Origin: Cylindrobasidium torrendii FP15055 ss-10
Taxonomy: Eukaryota > Basidiomycota > Agaricomycetes > Agaricales > Physalacriaceae
DNA: 64,000 bases
Reading direction: 5' to 3'
Assembly: GCA_000934385.1 (NCBI GenBank)
Contig: KN880458.1
Location: forward strand, 62,001-126,000
The notes below the pieces were generated by a model. It was given only the letters and a program-made list of their open reading frames with translations, had not been told where the DNA came from and did not search any database. The position numbers and the translations under genes were made by a program. Below are positions 46,456-58,300 of the stretch, piece after piece (the stretch's first letter is position 1; every line of letters starts with the position of its first letter).

Positions 46456-47788
46456 GACTGTTGTTTCCTTGAACGATAATAAGTGTGTTTCCGCAGGGGA
46501 GATGACAATAGTGATGGGAGCAAGATGATGGGCGGTCGCAGTGTCACACTGAACAATTCCTTCAATGTCGGCAGCTCGGTCCGAGTGCGATCAGTGGCAG
46601 TGTGATGGAACTAGGCAGTTTGTTAAGGTTCGGACAGAAAGTGAAAAAACGTGACACGCTATCACCGTCCCGTCTACTCACGCCAACAATGGTGCGCTGG
46701 CCGACTGCGTCGCCCAAACATGGAGTTCTGAATTGTAATCCGTAGCCTTCCCAAAAGACTTTCCGCACCAAGCGTATTCTCGCCAAGGCTGGTAGGCAAA
46801 ACAGGTGCGTCTCCTGCATAGCAGCAAGAGTTCAGAGGCTGACAACCACACAGGCCGATCCCCCAATGGTTCCGGCTGAAGACCGACACCAAGATCCAGG
46901 TGCGTGTGCTACGCTACCTTGGTTTGGCGTTACTAAATGGCGCTGCAGTACAACGCCAAGAGGAGGCACTGGAGGCGCACCAAGCTCAACATCTAAGCTG
47001 CGCTCAGAGTCTGGGACCTTTTCTGTTGCGAATTGGAGACGCAATGCATATACGATGTCAACACCACCACCATCACCCCATGCCATACATTATGAATATG
47101 AGCACTGCATTTCTTTGTACCACTCAGGCTCTCGTTTTGAAACCCCTTCAACATCCCAAGAAGAGACCTGTCAGATCCTACCAAGGGGAAGCTTGCTGTC
47201 CGTTGGTCCAATATCCCTGATGGGCATACCAACACCATCCATCTCCACTGAGACAGGCTATGCTTCTCAGGGCTCTTTTACGTCCAAAGAGCACGCATGC
47301 ATGCCACAGTTAGCTACAAGACACCATTGATGCTTCTCCTCTTTCACGACATATGCACAGCGTGAATTTAGTTCTCAACTTGAGATCTTGTCGTGATGCA
47401 CAATCTCAGCCTTCGTGTTCAACTGGATCTCGAGATGTATTTGCATTCTCTCACGATATCGAGTGCCATCATAAGTTTCATATTGTGAATTCATTGTGAA
47501 TCCGACTATGTGCGGCGAATGGCTGGCGAATGGTTCCTTCCACAACTTCGCATTTTGGAATTGCTTCGATCGTGTTGGGCGATAGCACGTGTCTTTCCTC
47601 GACTCTCCCTTCTCGCAATTCCAACTGGCTCGCCGATGTTAGGCTGTGACACCCCCCGTGTCTATGTCGAGGACCGCAGTGTTGCATCGAACGTGGTCTC
47701 GGTTTCCCGAGTGGTTGACTAAGAGTTCAAGACTGCCTTTCGGTTTCATACTTCCACGCGCAGTAACAAGAGGCCAAGATAGCTGACA
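46456..47788. other. intergenic region between divergent BTB and Zn2Cys6 genes
   Basis: About 1.3 kb. It includes both promoters and one long open frame described separately (46866-47330). The remaining sequence shows nothing I can support. Confidence 0.4.
46866..47330 (+). CDS. doubtful ORF of 154 codons
   Basis: An ATG-initiated open frame with Ser/Thr/Pro-rich composition and no recognisable motif. The opposite strand is also partly open over the same stretch (46832-47086), so neither can be chosen with confidence. It may be a small gene, part of a spliced gene, or chance. Confidence 0.12.
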   Translation: MVPAEDRHQDPGACATLPWFGVTKWRCSTTPRGGTGGAPSSTSKLRSESGTFSVANWRRNAYTMSTPPPSPHAIHYEYEHCISLYHSGSRFETPSTSQEETCQILPRGSLLSVGPISLMGIPTPSISTETGYASQGSFTSKEHACMPQLATRHH

Positions 47789-50133
47789 ATGGAAGAAGCA
47801 ATCCCTGCCTCCAAGAAACGACGACTTCAAGGATCCTGCGACAGCTGCAAAGCTCGAAAGACACGATGTACGCGGCCTTTTGAGCGTGTAGTCAATACAA
47901 GACTCATATAGTACCGCGACACAGGCGACAGTGCAACCCGGCCGGGACTCAAATGCTCGAACTGTGCAAACTTGGGAATTGAATGTACTCATGTCGCCGC
48001 AATGTCACGCAAAGTATGTCTTCACGCTGTCCCAGCAGACACATTGCCCATGCCTCAGCACAGAACGGGGGCATACCCATTAATCTTATTGCCACAGCTG
48101 TGGAAGACTCGGGCAGTGTCAAACACCAACTCAGTTCCATTCTATCCCACGATTACACGCCCCCAAGTGACCCGAAGGCTGTCGACACCCTTCTAAAGAG
48201 CCTAGCTCAATATGCCAAACAACTCGAGGGCAGACTAGAAAGAGCAGAGCTACGGTTATCCAGGATGTGCAATACCACTCCGTCATCTTCTACGACTTCC
48301 GACCCTCCAGATCCCGCAAACATAGGAATCCCTATGGGCGACCTCCTTCTCGACGCGCGCAGTCGAAGATTTGGTCGCAGCAGGGACGCCAAACACATAG
48401 ATGCTGCGCTCAATCTCAAGGAGCAGCTTGACCCTACTCACAGGTTTCGGCGGCCCGAATTCTGGTATGCACCAGAGCATCCATGGGAATATCTCCAAGT
48501 AGTGGAACCCCCAGGCCTCAGGTTTCCGTCTCCAGATCTTCTCAACGAGCTCGTCGCAATCTTTCTTCGAAACCTCAACCGACATGTCCACCTCATCCAC
48601 GGGCCAAGTTTCGTTCGTCAAATCGCGACAGGCTACCATTATGTATCGCACGCATTTGGATCTGTCGTCCTCGCCGTTTGTGCTATCGCAGCGCGGTACT
48701 CCGACGACCCTCGCGTTGGCAACGGGCACCACAAAGGCTGGAACTATTACTCTCAGCTCAAGGCCGTCCACACCGGCCAATATCTCGAAGCAGACGACTT
48801 TCTTTTCAACCTGCAACTGTTTCCACTCATGGTGCTTTACGCATATTCTCTGTTGCTTCCCGAACAGTGCTGGCTTTTGACCGGCATGGGTGTCCGATTG
48901 GCACAGGCAGGGAATGTTCACAGGAAGAGAACGAGTGACAAGCCTTGGACGGCCAATGATGAGATGTTGAAGCGCGCGTGGTGGTGCTTGGTGATCCTCG
49001 ATACCTATGTTAGTTCTTTCGATGGGCGGACAAGAATGACCAGTTTTGAGGAGTATGTCCATATTGCAAACAATACAAATCGCCAGGAGCTCACCAAAAC
49101 CACAGGTTCGATGTCGATTTCCCCTTAGAAGTGGACGACGAATATTGGCCTGGAGAGCCACTGGCGGAGCCCCAGCAACCATGGCGTCAACCCGCCAACA
49201 CGCATTCTCGCGTCTCCGGCTGGGTCTGCCATCTCAAGCTGCTAGAAATTTACTCCTTCGGGCTTACAACCATTTATAATATTCGGCGCGCGCCTCTCTG
49301 GGATAGCATTGGGTGTCCGGCCTGGAACCGCAATGTAGTCGACGTCCTCGACGCCTCTGTGAACAAGTGGCTAGACAATATACCTGAACATTTGCGCTGG
49401 GATCCACACGCACCCGATCCCGTAGCATTGGTCCTACGCTGCACCTACGACTGGGTCATCATTCAGATCCATCGCCCGTTCAAGAAAGACTTGTCGAGCA
49501 CCGCCGCTTGTGTGACTGCGGCGCGCTCACTTGCGCACGCGTTGGCGGCGTATAGCAAGGTCCTACCGCAATTCCCGTTGCCTACAGCATTCGGCTGGTT
49601 GACGTTCTCGTCTGTCGTATTGCTACTCAATATCGCGCGCGATAAACAGTCAGGCAAGACGGGATCAGGGAGGGATGTGGATGATATAAACAAGAATATG
49701 GAGCTACTTGCAACGAATGAAGGGACCTGGCAGGTTGCCGGCAGATACCAGTGCGCATTTCTCACATCCTTTGAATACACGTTGATGGCGCTGGCGGGAC
49801 AGTGACATTATACGAGAGGTTTTTGATCTCTTGCAAGGACCCGTCCTAGACGAGGCTGCAATACAAAGGAAAGATAAACGTCCTCGGGATCCTGATGGCG
49901 CGCCAACACCCGCAGGGATTGTCGACGCAAGCTTCTTCCCCGCGGCTGATTTGGGTTTTGGCCCCAGTACTGGCGCTGGACCCATCCTGGCAAGTCACAG
50001 TGGAGACCCTACGGCAGCTTGGACATGGGACGGCTTGGATTTAGACGCATGGCAGGATTCGCAGTTGAATGTGTTCTTCCAGAATGGTGGTGGATGGGGA
50101 GGCTCCGGGGGGCCATCGATACATGGGACTTAA
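47789..50133 (+). CDS. Zn2Cys6 fungal-specific transcription factor
   Basis: A Gal4-type binuclear zinc cluster regulator. ATG 47789 starts MEEAIPASKKRRLQGSCDSC. The cluster CDSCKARKTRC-DSATRPGLKC-SNC-ANLGIEC is complete only after removing the intron from 47867 to the ACAG near 47922, which splits the third cysteine codon and removes an in-frame TAG. After a second intron come NGGIPINLIATAVEDSGSVK and a coiled-coil-like LAQYAKQLEGRLERAELRLS. The fungal-specific middle domain (PF04082 type) follows: LLNELVAIFLRNLNRHVHLI, SVVLAVCAIAARYSDDPRVG, GWNYYSQLK, and RAWWCLVILDTYVSSFDGR. The remaining exons include RAPLWDSIGCPAWNRNVVDV and, after a final intron, RYHDIIREVFDLLQG. The tail is Gly/Asp-rich with WTWDGLDLDAWQD and may be an activation domain. 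Target genes are unknown. Confidence 0.9.
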
Positions 50134-50737
50134 AAATCTGTGCTCGACTCAATCCATCCGTGGACCGGAATATACTATAACGGATGCTACTATACTTTGC
50201 GGCCTGTGGCAGGAGACGGCTAGGCTCTTCGTCGCCTTGAAGGCCGTCGTTGGATACTGATATCGATGTAGTAATATGAAATTCAAACATAATAGGCAAA
50301 CATTTCACATTATGCCGTAGTTCTAGCTTTGGTAAACTCGCATCAAGAAGCTGAGAAGGCTGGGATGCAGGGCCTCTTTCAAGTGGTTCGCCATGTTTTC
50401 AAATAGTATTCCGCGCGGGATGAATCGATGATTCATGGAGGACCTCAATCGACGCGCTCTTTGAAACTCGATGATAACGTTGTGTCCGAAGCTCAGCGCT
50501 CGCATGCGGGAAATGGAGGTGGAGACTTCACTACACACGGCTTCGACTTATCAGATGCATTTTATTCATGTATTGTAAAAGTGATCCCGACAGTTCAATA
50601 TGCGATGAATGACAAGCAAAACGTATATATGCCCAAAGCAATGTGAGATGAGATTAGATGGTCGGCCTGCACGACCAAGTATATGCGTGTATTGTACGTG
50701 GTGGTGTGCCGTAAAAAACGATCGTCGTGCGTGTATT
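50134..50737. other. intergenic region between converging genes
   Basis: About 600 bp of 3' flanks shared by the Zn2Cys6 gene and the YTH gene. No additional feature is supported. Confidence 0.5.
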
Positions 50738-53705
50738 TCATGATCGTGAAGTGGTAGTGAATGTCTGTCCTGGTTGTGTATGCTGCTGCTGCTTTTTCTT
50801 GCCTGTCGTCTTCCTGTCGGTCGGCGGGGCACTAGGTCGTGGCTCCGCCAGCTTTGACCACTCGTCGATTAACTGTTGCCCGATGATGGGCTCGAGCTCG
50901 GTGCCATCTCGTGATACCTTAACCTCCCTGTCCTTGTTCCATGGATTCCGGATGTGTCGTGTGCGGTGGAAGGGGAGGCGCTCCGTGCATAACCATTCGA
51001 CACGGAACGATTCACCCCACGTTTCGTCGTCGTCGTGGCCGTTTGGATCTTCATTATCATTGACTTTGGATTTTTCGTCCTCGTCCTCGTTTTCCCTAGC
51101 AGACCCGCTGTCGTGTTTCACAGCGCGAAAAGGCGCTGTTTCGTCTAGTTGGAAATCCTCCGAAGACGTCGTCGGCGCGAGCGCTTGAGGCTGCGTCTTC
51201 GAAGCCGCGAGCTCAGGCCTCCACATTCGAGTGTCTAGGCTGTACTTGACGTCTGGGGATTGAGGCGTCATTTTTGAGTGCCCCAGACGAGGTTCTGCTG
51301 GAGCTGATTGGACTTTTGGTATAATAGCGCTCGGGGTGAAGCGACGTGAGTCGTGAGCACTCAAAGGCTGGGGAGACTGCTCGACCATGCGATGTTCCAC
51401 GTTGGAGAAGAACGCTTTTGGTTGACTGGCGTCCTCCTCGATGGCATCTTTCTGCACCGGCAACCTTCCGGTACTCGGTGATACAGACGAAGAATCGCGA
51501 GAAGCCCACGGGACCTTTGGTTCGCCAAAGACAGGTCCAGTCATCCTGCAGAATAGGCTTAGATATGAGCGACGGGGAGGGAAGGCAAACTTACTTGGCG
51601 TAGCCGTAGAACTCTCCGCTCTTGTTCACGCCAAAAATCAGATAAACTTCTTTGCTGGTACGGAAGGCTTGGTCTAGAATGCCTTCATTGTGCTTTTGCG
51701 TGGCCCAAAGCCCCGTCTGCAAGCTAAGATCGAGATCGTACTATCAAGAACTCAGCGAAGGCCGCATGGGGGACTTAATAAACTCACCTGCGTCAAAGAC
51801 TTCAAAATAAAGTACCTTTTTGGGAAGTATCTGGTCAAGACGCTAGACGTCGTCGAGCCGAATGAGCCAGAACTGCTCGACTTTGCGGGGGGTCGCGGGT
51901 TGGCGGAATCGTCGTCGCTGAGAACAGACTGGATAGAGCGGCGCGAGCTTGCTGAAGGAGAGGTTGGCGGAGCATCGCTTGAGTCGGACGCCTCTATTTG
52001 CTCCTTCTCCTTCTGTTGCTGCTTGACCCATTTCATATGCATGCCCATCCCACGCTGTCCTCCGACCCCAGCCTTGAGATCGTCCTCTTTTTGACGCACA
52101 CGGCAGACCAAGCGTGGACAGCGGGAATCACTGGGGCGTAACTGGAGCCCATTGAAGTGAGCGATGCCCCGCTGGAGCGTGGCGTCAGAGTCGTAGTTGA
52201 CGAAGGCACAATTGGAGCGCGAAATAAGGAAGATCGACACCACTCCATTCGTAGTCTGGCTGCCGTCGGATTCGGTGAAGAAACGCCAGAGTTCGTCGTG
52301 AGTGGCATCGTTGGGGACGTTCCCGACCCACATCACCCATTCTGACCGGTGTGACGGCGGGTTGGGATGGTATGGGCGACGGAGGACTTGGCGCCCCTGA
52401 TGAGGCTTCGTGCTTCCGGATTTTGGATCAGGAGCAACAGACGACGAAGATGAAGATGCCTGGATGCCATCTGGGGGCGTGATCGAAGCCGAACTGGGCA
52501 TGTGCGACGACGAAGGCGAAATGGCTCCAGGTGGCGGGAACCCGTCCATGCGCACGCCTGGCGGCGGTGAAAATGGTGCATGGTATGGCGTTTGAAATGG
52601 AGTGCCCGGCGAGAAGGGTCGCGGGGAAGCAGGCGCCTGCGGATACCACCAGGACATTTGCTGGCCGTCGCGTTCATGTGGGCTGTACATGCCACTTGCT
52701 TGAACGTAACCATACTGGTTTTGATAAACCGGGGACGCCGGGTACGGCTGCGCGAACGGCTGGGGGTAGGAATATTGCGACGGCGGTGGCGGCGAGAAGC
52801 TCATCACCTGGTAAGACGGTGTTGGTCCATGTGGCTGGGGCTGGGGGCTTTGGACGGTGTTGCCCTGTGAGGACGCGTTGTAGAGGGCGGGAAATGACTG
52901 AGTGTTGGACTCCATCGGCGCGCCCGTTGGGTAGAAGGGGGAATAGACGGTGGTCTGATATCCTGCAACGCCCTGCATTGGATGTCCCTCGTAGCCAGAG
53001 ACGTATTGGTACGATGATTGGGATGGTATTGCGCCAGCATTGTAGTGCCCGGCGAAGGACTGCCCAGGTGGATAGTGTGAGGAGTTGGACGTCGGGTGAG
53101 TGTTCCCAGGATGTCTTCCCGAAGAATTTTGCGATGAATCGAAACCTTTTGAGTGTCGCTCAGGAATCCGTCAACATGACATGATTTTCGCGTAACGCAC
53201 CTCGACGCGCTGGCCGGCGTTGCTCAGCCCCATCGCGATGTGCACCTCCAGGCATAGAATCGTCAACAGCGTCTATAGCATTCCGCAGGGTCTCCAAGTC
53301 TAGTTCTTGCTCGACAGGACGGTAAGAACTAGCGCCGCCGTGGTAAGCCTACATCTCGAAATCATTAGATTTGGTGGGCAGATAGCACGAATCGGCGGAT
53401 ACGTACCAGCAAAATACCTCGTGAATGTGGGTCAGAATGGCCTATGATACAATGAAAATCAGAAACATAAATGAGTGAGGGGAGTGATGGAGAGTGGACG
53501 GGCTCTGAGTTTGGTGTAAAAGCTGAACTATGCTTGTTCAGAAAATTCGCATTGCACGTGGCCGGACTTGCAGTAGTATGACGTAGCAGATGACGAGACG
53601 TTTGCACTTACCCGGTGTCGCGTCTTTGGGACGAGGCGTCGTAGACGAAGAAGTGGGAAAGTTATTCAAATCGTCTGTCTGCACTTGTGCAGAAGATTCC
53701 ACCAT
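50738..53705 (-). CDS. RRM- and YTH-domain RNA-binding protein (putative m6A reader)
   Basis: ATG 53705 starts MVESSAQVQTDDLNNFPTSS. Short exons lead to a Gln/Pro/Tyr-rich prion-like segment (about 53040-52560). An RRM follows with SEWVMWVGNVPNDATHDELW (RNP2 region) and NCAFVNYDSDATLQRGI (RNP1 region), about 52350-52090. The YTH domain begins SVLTRYFPKRYFILKSLTQ (about 51860) and continues across introns as YDLDLSLQTGLWATQKHNEG, ILDQAFRTSKEVYLIFGVNK and SGEFYGYAKMTGPV. The fold is then interrupted by about 170 disordered acidic residues before resuming with SFRVEWLCTERLPFHRTRH, IRNPWNKDREVKVSRDGTEL and EPIIGQQLIDEWSKL. YTH domains bind N6-methyladenosine in RNA. The Trp in GLWATQ is a cage candidate; the remaining cage residues cannot be confirmed by eye. 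The C-terminus is Lys/Gln-rich. Confidence 0.9.
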
Positions 53706-55384
53706 CTAGCGAGGAAAGACGCGTGAGTTCGCGTGTTTGGCGGGGAAATATGCAATATTTCACAGTTTGAGGCGTCGTCGAATAAGGCAGTTTGATATTG
53801 GGAGAGTGTCTTGTGACTGGTGTGCAAACAGTACGCTCAATGGTGGCTGTAACGGATATTTTCGTTTTTGGTCGCAAGTACAATGGCAGTATGTTTTGAA
53901 CGCCAACAATCAAGTCGATATAGGCGCACTGGGATACCAACCTGGTCCTATATAAGAGGGGCCGGCTCAGGGCCCACCCAGATGATGTCACTTCTACACG
54001 CCACCCTGGACAGTTCAAGCGCGTTTGGTTGGTGTACGATTGGGTGGAGACCAGTTGTGATGACCCAAGGGAGTCTCCTCGGTCATGGGTTATCGAGCCC
54101 ATGAATTAGAGTTGGCACTAGGGCTCACAGCCTTGCACCGTTCACTCCAGAGGCTCTATCCGTCCACAGCATCGCCCCCAAGACACAGAAACTGGTGCTA
54201 TAACAAAGGGAAGAAAAAACATAAGAATATTGCATTTCTGCTTTTCGATGCTGTCGGAGCCGCCAGCTCCCGATGCTGATCGGGGTCAATGTAGATGCGT
54301 CAGTAACGCGTGGCATAAATGGCCAAAGGCTAGGCCATTTAGGTCACCGACAAAAACGTGCTCGCAATGCGTTATAGGAAAGTGGTGCATACTTACCGAC
54401 TGATATAAGTGAGAAAAATAGCCCACCTTTATGCAGCGACAAGCAAACTTATGCTTTGGATTAAGAGAAAAAGGTTATTCCACCATCCGTGTCGTGGCTG
54501 CTCGTAGCCGTGGTGGAAGGAGCGAGAGGAACCAAACAAGTCTCAAGTAAAACCGTCCCGACATTGCATTGGTCCATCATTGAGCGATGACGCACTCCGG
54601 CCAATCTCCGTCCCTTCCGATTCGTCCATTGAAGGAAATTAAATTATACGAGTGCCAATTCGGCCGAGGGTAACGGTAAGCCCGGTCCTCGCTTGTTGCG
54701 TTCTGCTTAATTCAGTGTGACGTCTATGTGCTGGAGAACATGCCAAATAGTTGATTTTGTATTGTCAATACACGATCCTGGTGTTGTTGAGAACATAGAA
54801 ATGACGTGGGCACCAAGTCTGGCGTCCGGAATTGAGCAGTCAAGATGTTCGAATCACAGAAGATGAACTTCGCAAATTCTATCGATTCGTGGTCTACTAT
54901 GCCTAACCGCGGGCCAAGTACCTACAACCCACCGGCAATTCGTTGTATACACACACTCATACACCATTCGACCTCGTAGATTGGTCACTTGACAATGCTC
55001 TCGACTCTCGTCCAGCCGAAATAGGTGGGAAATATTCCCGACTTGTAGCCTATGGACTAATAGCCTAGCCACAACTGTATACATCCATGATTGACTTCCA
55101 AAGATTGTGAAGCTGAACGCGAGATCACAAGCAAATATCATGACAATCGTGTAACATTGGGTTCGTAACTATTAGTACAAGGAGTGTAAAAGGCGCTGTG
55201 CTAACGCAGCATTGTGAGTATGTAATGGAGGTAAAGTACAATGCACGTAATCGATACAAATGCGAAAATGAGTCCCGTATAGAGGTGCGTTGCGGCGTCA
55301 TGAGGAGGCGACGCAGACGCCCGAAAAGGTCCATGCGATAATAACCATAAAGCAAAAAGTGTCTCAAAGACCAACAACAACACC
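53706..55384. other. large intergenic region, no supported gene
   Basis: About 1.68 kb with the YTH promoter on one side and the STE6 3' flank on the other. It holds a perfect 9-bp inverted repeat at 54316-54341. Short open frames here (for example 54854-55141 leftward) show no recognisable motif. Confidence 0.45.
54316..54341. repeat. perfect 9-bp inverted repeat
   Basis: TAAATGGCC at 54316-54324 and its exact reverse complement at 54333-54341 flank an 8-nt spacer. It could be a protein-binding palindrome or an RNA hairpin. It lies about 600 bp upstream of the YTH start codon. Confidence 0.6.
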
Positions 55385-58300
55385 CTACTCCGTGACAATG
55401 CCACCGCCCGAGATGAGGTCAGCGAAAGCACCGCCGCGCGCGATTAACTGATCAAAGGTACCCTCCTCTGCAACCCGTCCGTCGGCAATGACCACAATGC
55501 GGTCACACGTCTTCATGGCTGGCAGTTTGTGGGTGATCATGACTGTCGTGCGGCCAACCTTGGCGCGGCGGATGGTGTCAAGCACTGCTGCCTGGTTTGC
55601 GGGATCCAACGCTGACGTGCACTCGTCCAGGATCAAGACCCTTGAGGGGCGTGCCAGCGCGCGCGCAATCTGGAGACGCTGGGCTTGGCCACCAGATATT
55701 AGTGATGCGTTGTCGCCGACCATTGTCTCGTACTTGTCCGGAAGCGATTCGATGAAGTCGTGAACATTTGCCTCTCGCGCGGCTTGGATGATGTCTGCCT
55801 GCGTGAGCGCGGCATTGCCGTACCGGATGTTCTCTGCAATGGTTGCATCGAATAGGTGGGGGTTCTGGCTGACAACAGAGACGTGGTCGCGGAGATGGGT
55901 GGTGTTGGTTGAGCGTAGCTCAGTCAGACCCATCCAGATGGTACCTGCACTGGGCTCGTATATACGTTGTAGGAGAGAAGCGATGGTCGACTTTCCACAG
56001 CCAGAGGATCCAACAATGGCGACGCATTCTCCGTCTCGAAGATCCAGATCAAGACCCTTGAGTACTGGCACATCTGGGCGCTCAGGGTACGCAAAGTCGA
56101 CACTATGGAAAGTGATGTTGCCATTGATTTCTGGCTTCATGACACCTCGTGATTCATCCGTGGTTGTCGTGAGGTTGATAAGCTCGTGGAGATCGCGGGT
56201 AGCGTTGGTAGATTTAGCAATCTTCTCAGCTGAAAACATGTTAGATCTCACTCAAAACGTAAGGAAAGGCGGCGTACTGAAAGCCATGAGCTGGGAGCCG
56301 ATGGACACTGTGAACACGACCATGTTGAGCACCTCCAGTAGCTGGAGGTAGTCATAGGTTCCATTGGCCAAAAGAACAGCGCCGACATAGAAGATCAGGG
56401 CCTCCGCAAGGTAGATGAGACCGCTGGAGAGGCCCAGCGTCAACCCCTCTACGAAGGCGCCGCGGATGCCCGTCTTCAATGCCTTCTCTGCGAAGGCATC
56501 AAACTGCGAGGTGAAGATTCGCTCGAAGGCCATTGCTCGGATACCACGAATGTTTGAGATCGCCTATGGGAAATGAGTCAATACCTATGTCGACCTCGCA
56601 AATGTTTTTACTCACTTCGTAATAACCGCGACCAACATCTTCACGAGCACGCTTGTTCCGTAGCTCGCAGTTCGCCACATAGCGCGCCTGGAGTGCCATG
56701 GCACCAGCGAAAACAGGACCAATCGCGAAACCGGCGAGTGTCAACTGCCAGCCCCGCACCAACGCCCAAATGAGGCCGAGGGAGAACATGACAGTGACCA
56801 CGACCAGCTGCGCTGCGACGACAGCAATAAGGTTACGTGCATCGTCTCCGTCCTTCATGATGACCTGGATCACTCGTGCACCATCGTTCCCCGACTTGTC
56901 AAACCACTTCTTGTCCTGGGCGAGCACATTCTTGAATGCCAGCCGCCGCATGCGGGTGATCCAGATCATGGCGGATGTCTCCATCACGCAGTACTTGCTG
57001 CCGATGAGAAGCCCGTCCGCTGCTGCAATGGCAAGAATGATACCGCCAAAGCGGTTGATGACAGAGGTATTCTCAGCGCCGCTGGAAACCTCAAAGAAGA
57101 GGCGGGATAGAACGAAGGAGAAGATGGGAGTGATGGCACCACTGCATACGCAGAGCACGAGCCCAAAGGCAATCAATGGCTTGTATGGAAGATGAGGGTA
57201 GACGTCGCGCATAATACCCAGCAGGCTCTTGTTTGAGGACGCTGGTGTTGCTGGTTCCTCACCGCTGTTGTACACGGACAGTTCGGATTTTGTGGACTTG
57301 ATCTCGAGAGTGGGTGCAGTAGGCGCCTTGACGTCGTCCAAGGTCGCACGGGGGCGGCGAACCATCGAGGTCCGCTTCTCCGTGGCAAAAGGGTCCTTGA
57401 ACACGGGAGTCGTGGGGCTGAACTGCAGACTATACCGGCGGGTGTGCGTGGTAACAGTGCTTTCTGGAGGGTTAGGCCCCACAAACCCACTGGATGGGCG
57501 TCGTAGACGAGGCTCTTGGCCATAGATTGGTCCGGTGAACTCGTCCAGAGGCACGAACCGGCTAACACGCTGAGACTCGCGGTTGAGCGTGGGGACGGCT
57601 TCGTACTGCGTCGGCGCAGCCTTTGCAGTCAAGTCAGCCACGACATCGAACATCCAGCTTCCAAGTATGGCGCTGCCGTGCAGTGTGGGCATGAATGTGT
57701 GACGAACAGATGTCACGGTCTCCTCGCTGCCCTCGGTCGAGTCAACCACGAGAGTGGATGCCTCTGATGTCTTGATTGGAAGACCAGCGGGACCTTGAGC
57801 ATCTAGCAGCTCGCGGAAGGGTCCGGCGCTCTTCTCGAGCTCATCCCGATAACCCTGCTCTCCGACAGAGCCTCCACGTAGAACGTAGACGAAATCTTGC
57901 GGGCAGATTTGCGACAGATCGTGAGTGATGACGATGGTCGTCTTTCCTTTGCGCCAACGTCTAAGTTCATTGAAGACGACCACGCGAGAGGTAGGATCCA
58001 AGGAGGAAGTTGCTTCGTCTACCAAAAAAGTGAGTAATATGTATGTCGCCTGTAAGTATGCACAAACCAAGAATGAGAACAGTAGGATCACGAAGAACCG
58101 CGCGCGCAATAGCTAGGCGCTGCTTCTGTCCGCCGCTGAGGTTTGCACCGCCGGAACCAAGCAGAGTGTCGTATCCATTAGGAAGGTCGCGGATAAAGTC
58201 GTGAATGAAGGCAGTCCTGCATGCATCCTCGACCTCTTCCCTTGTCACGTCGTCTGGCCTTCTGCCCATGCATCCCGACAAACCCATCGCAACATTGTCG

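Noticed and set aside
47867..47922. In-frame TAG inside the zinc cluster of the Zn2Cys6 gene
   Set aside because: It lies in an intron that splits the third cysteine codon; splicing gives a complete CxxC...C cluster.
48283..49182. Leftward 299-codon open frame opposite the Zn2Cys6 gene
   Set aside because: It is antisense to clearly conserved fungal-specific domain exons and shows no motif.
49750..49805. Stop after ALAGQ in the Zn2Cys6 gene suggesting two genes
   Set aside because: A donor in RYQ (GTGCGC) and an acceptor GACAG join RYH to DIIREVFDLLQ, a conserved tail of this family.
54851..54862. GTTCGAATC, another tRNA B-box candidate
   Set aside because: No 5-bp T-stem and no cloverleaf upstream.
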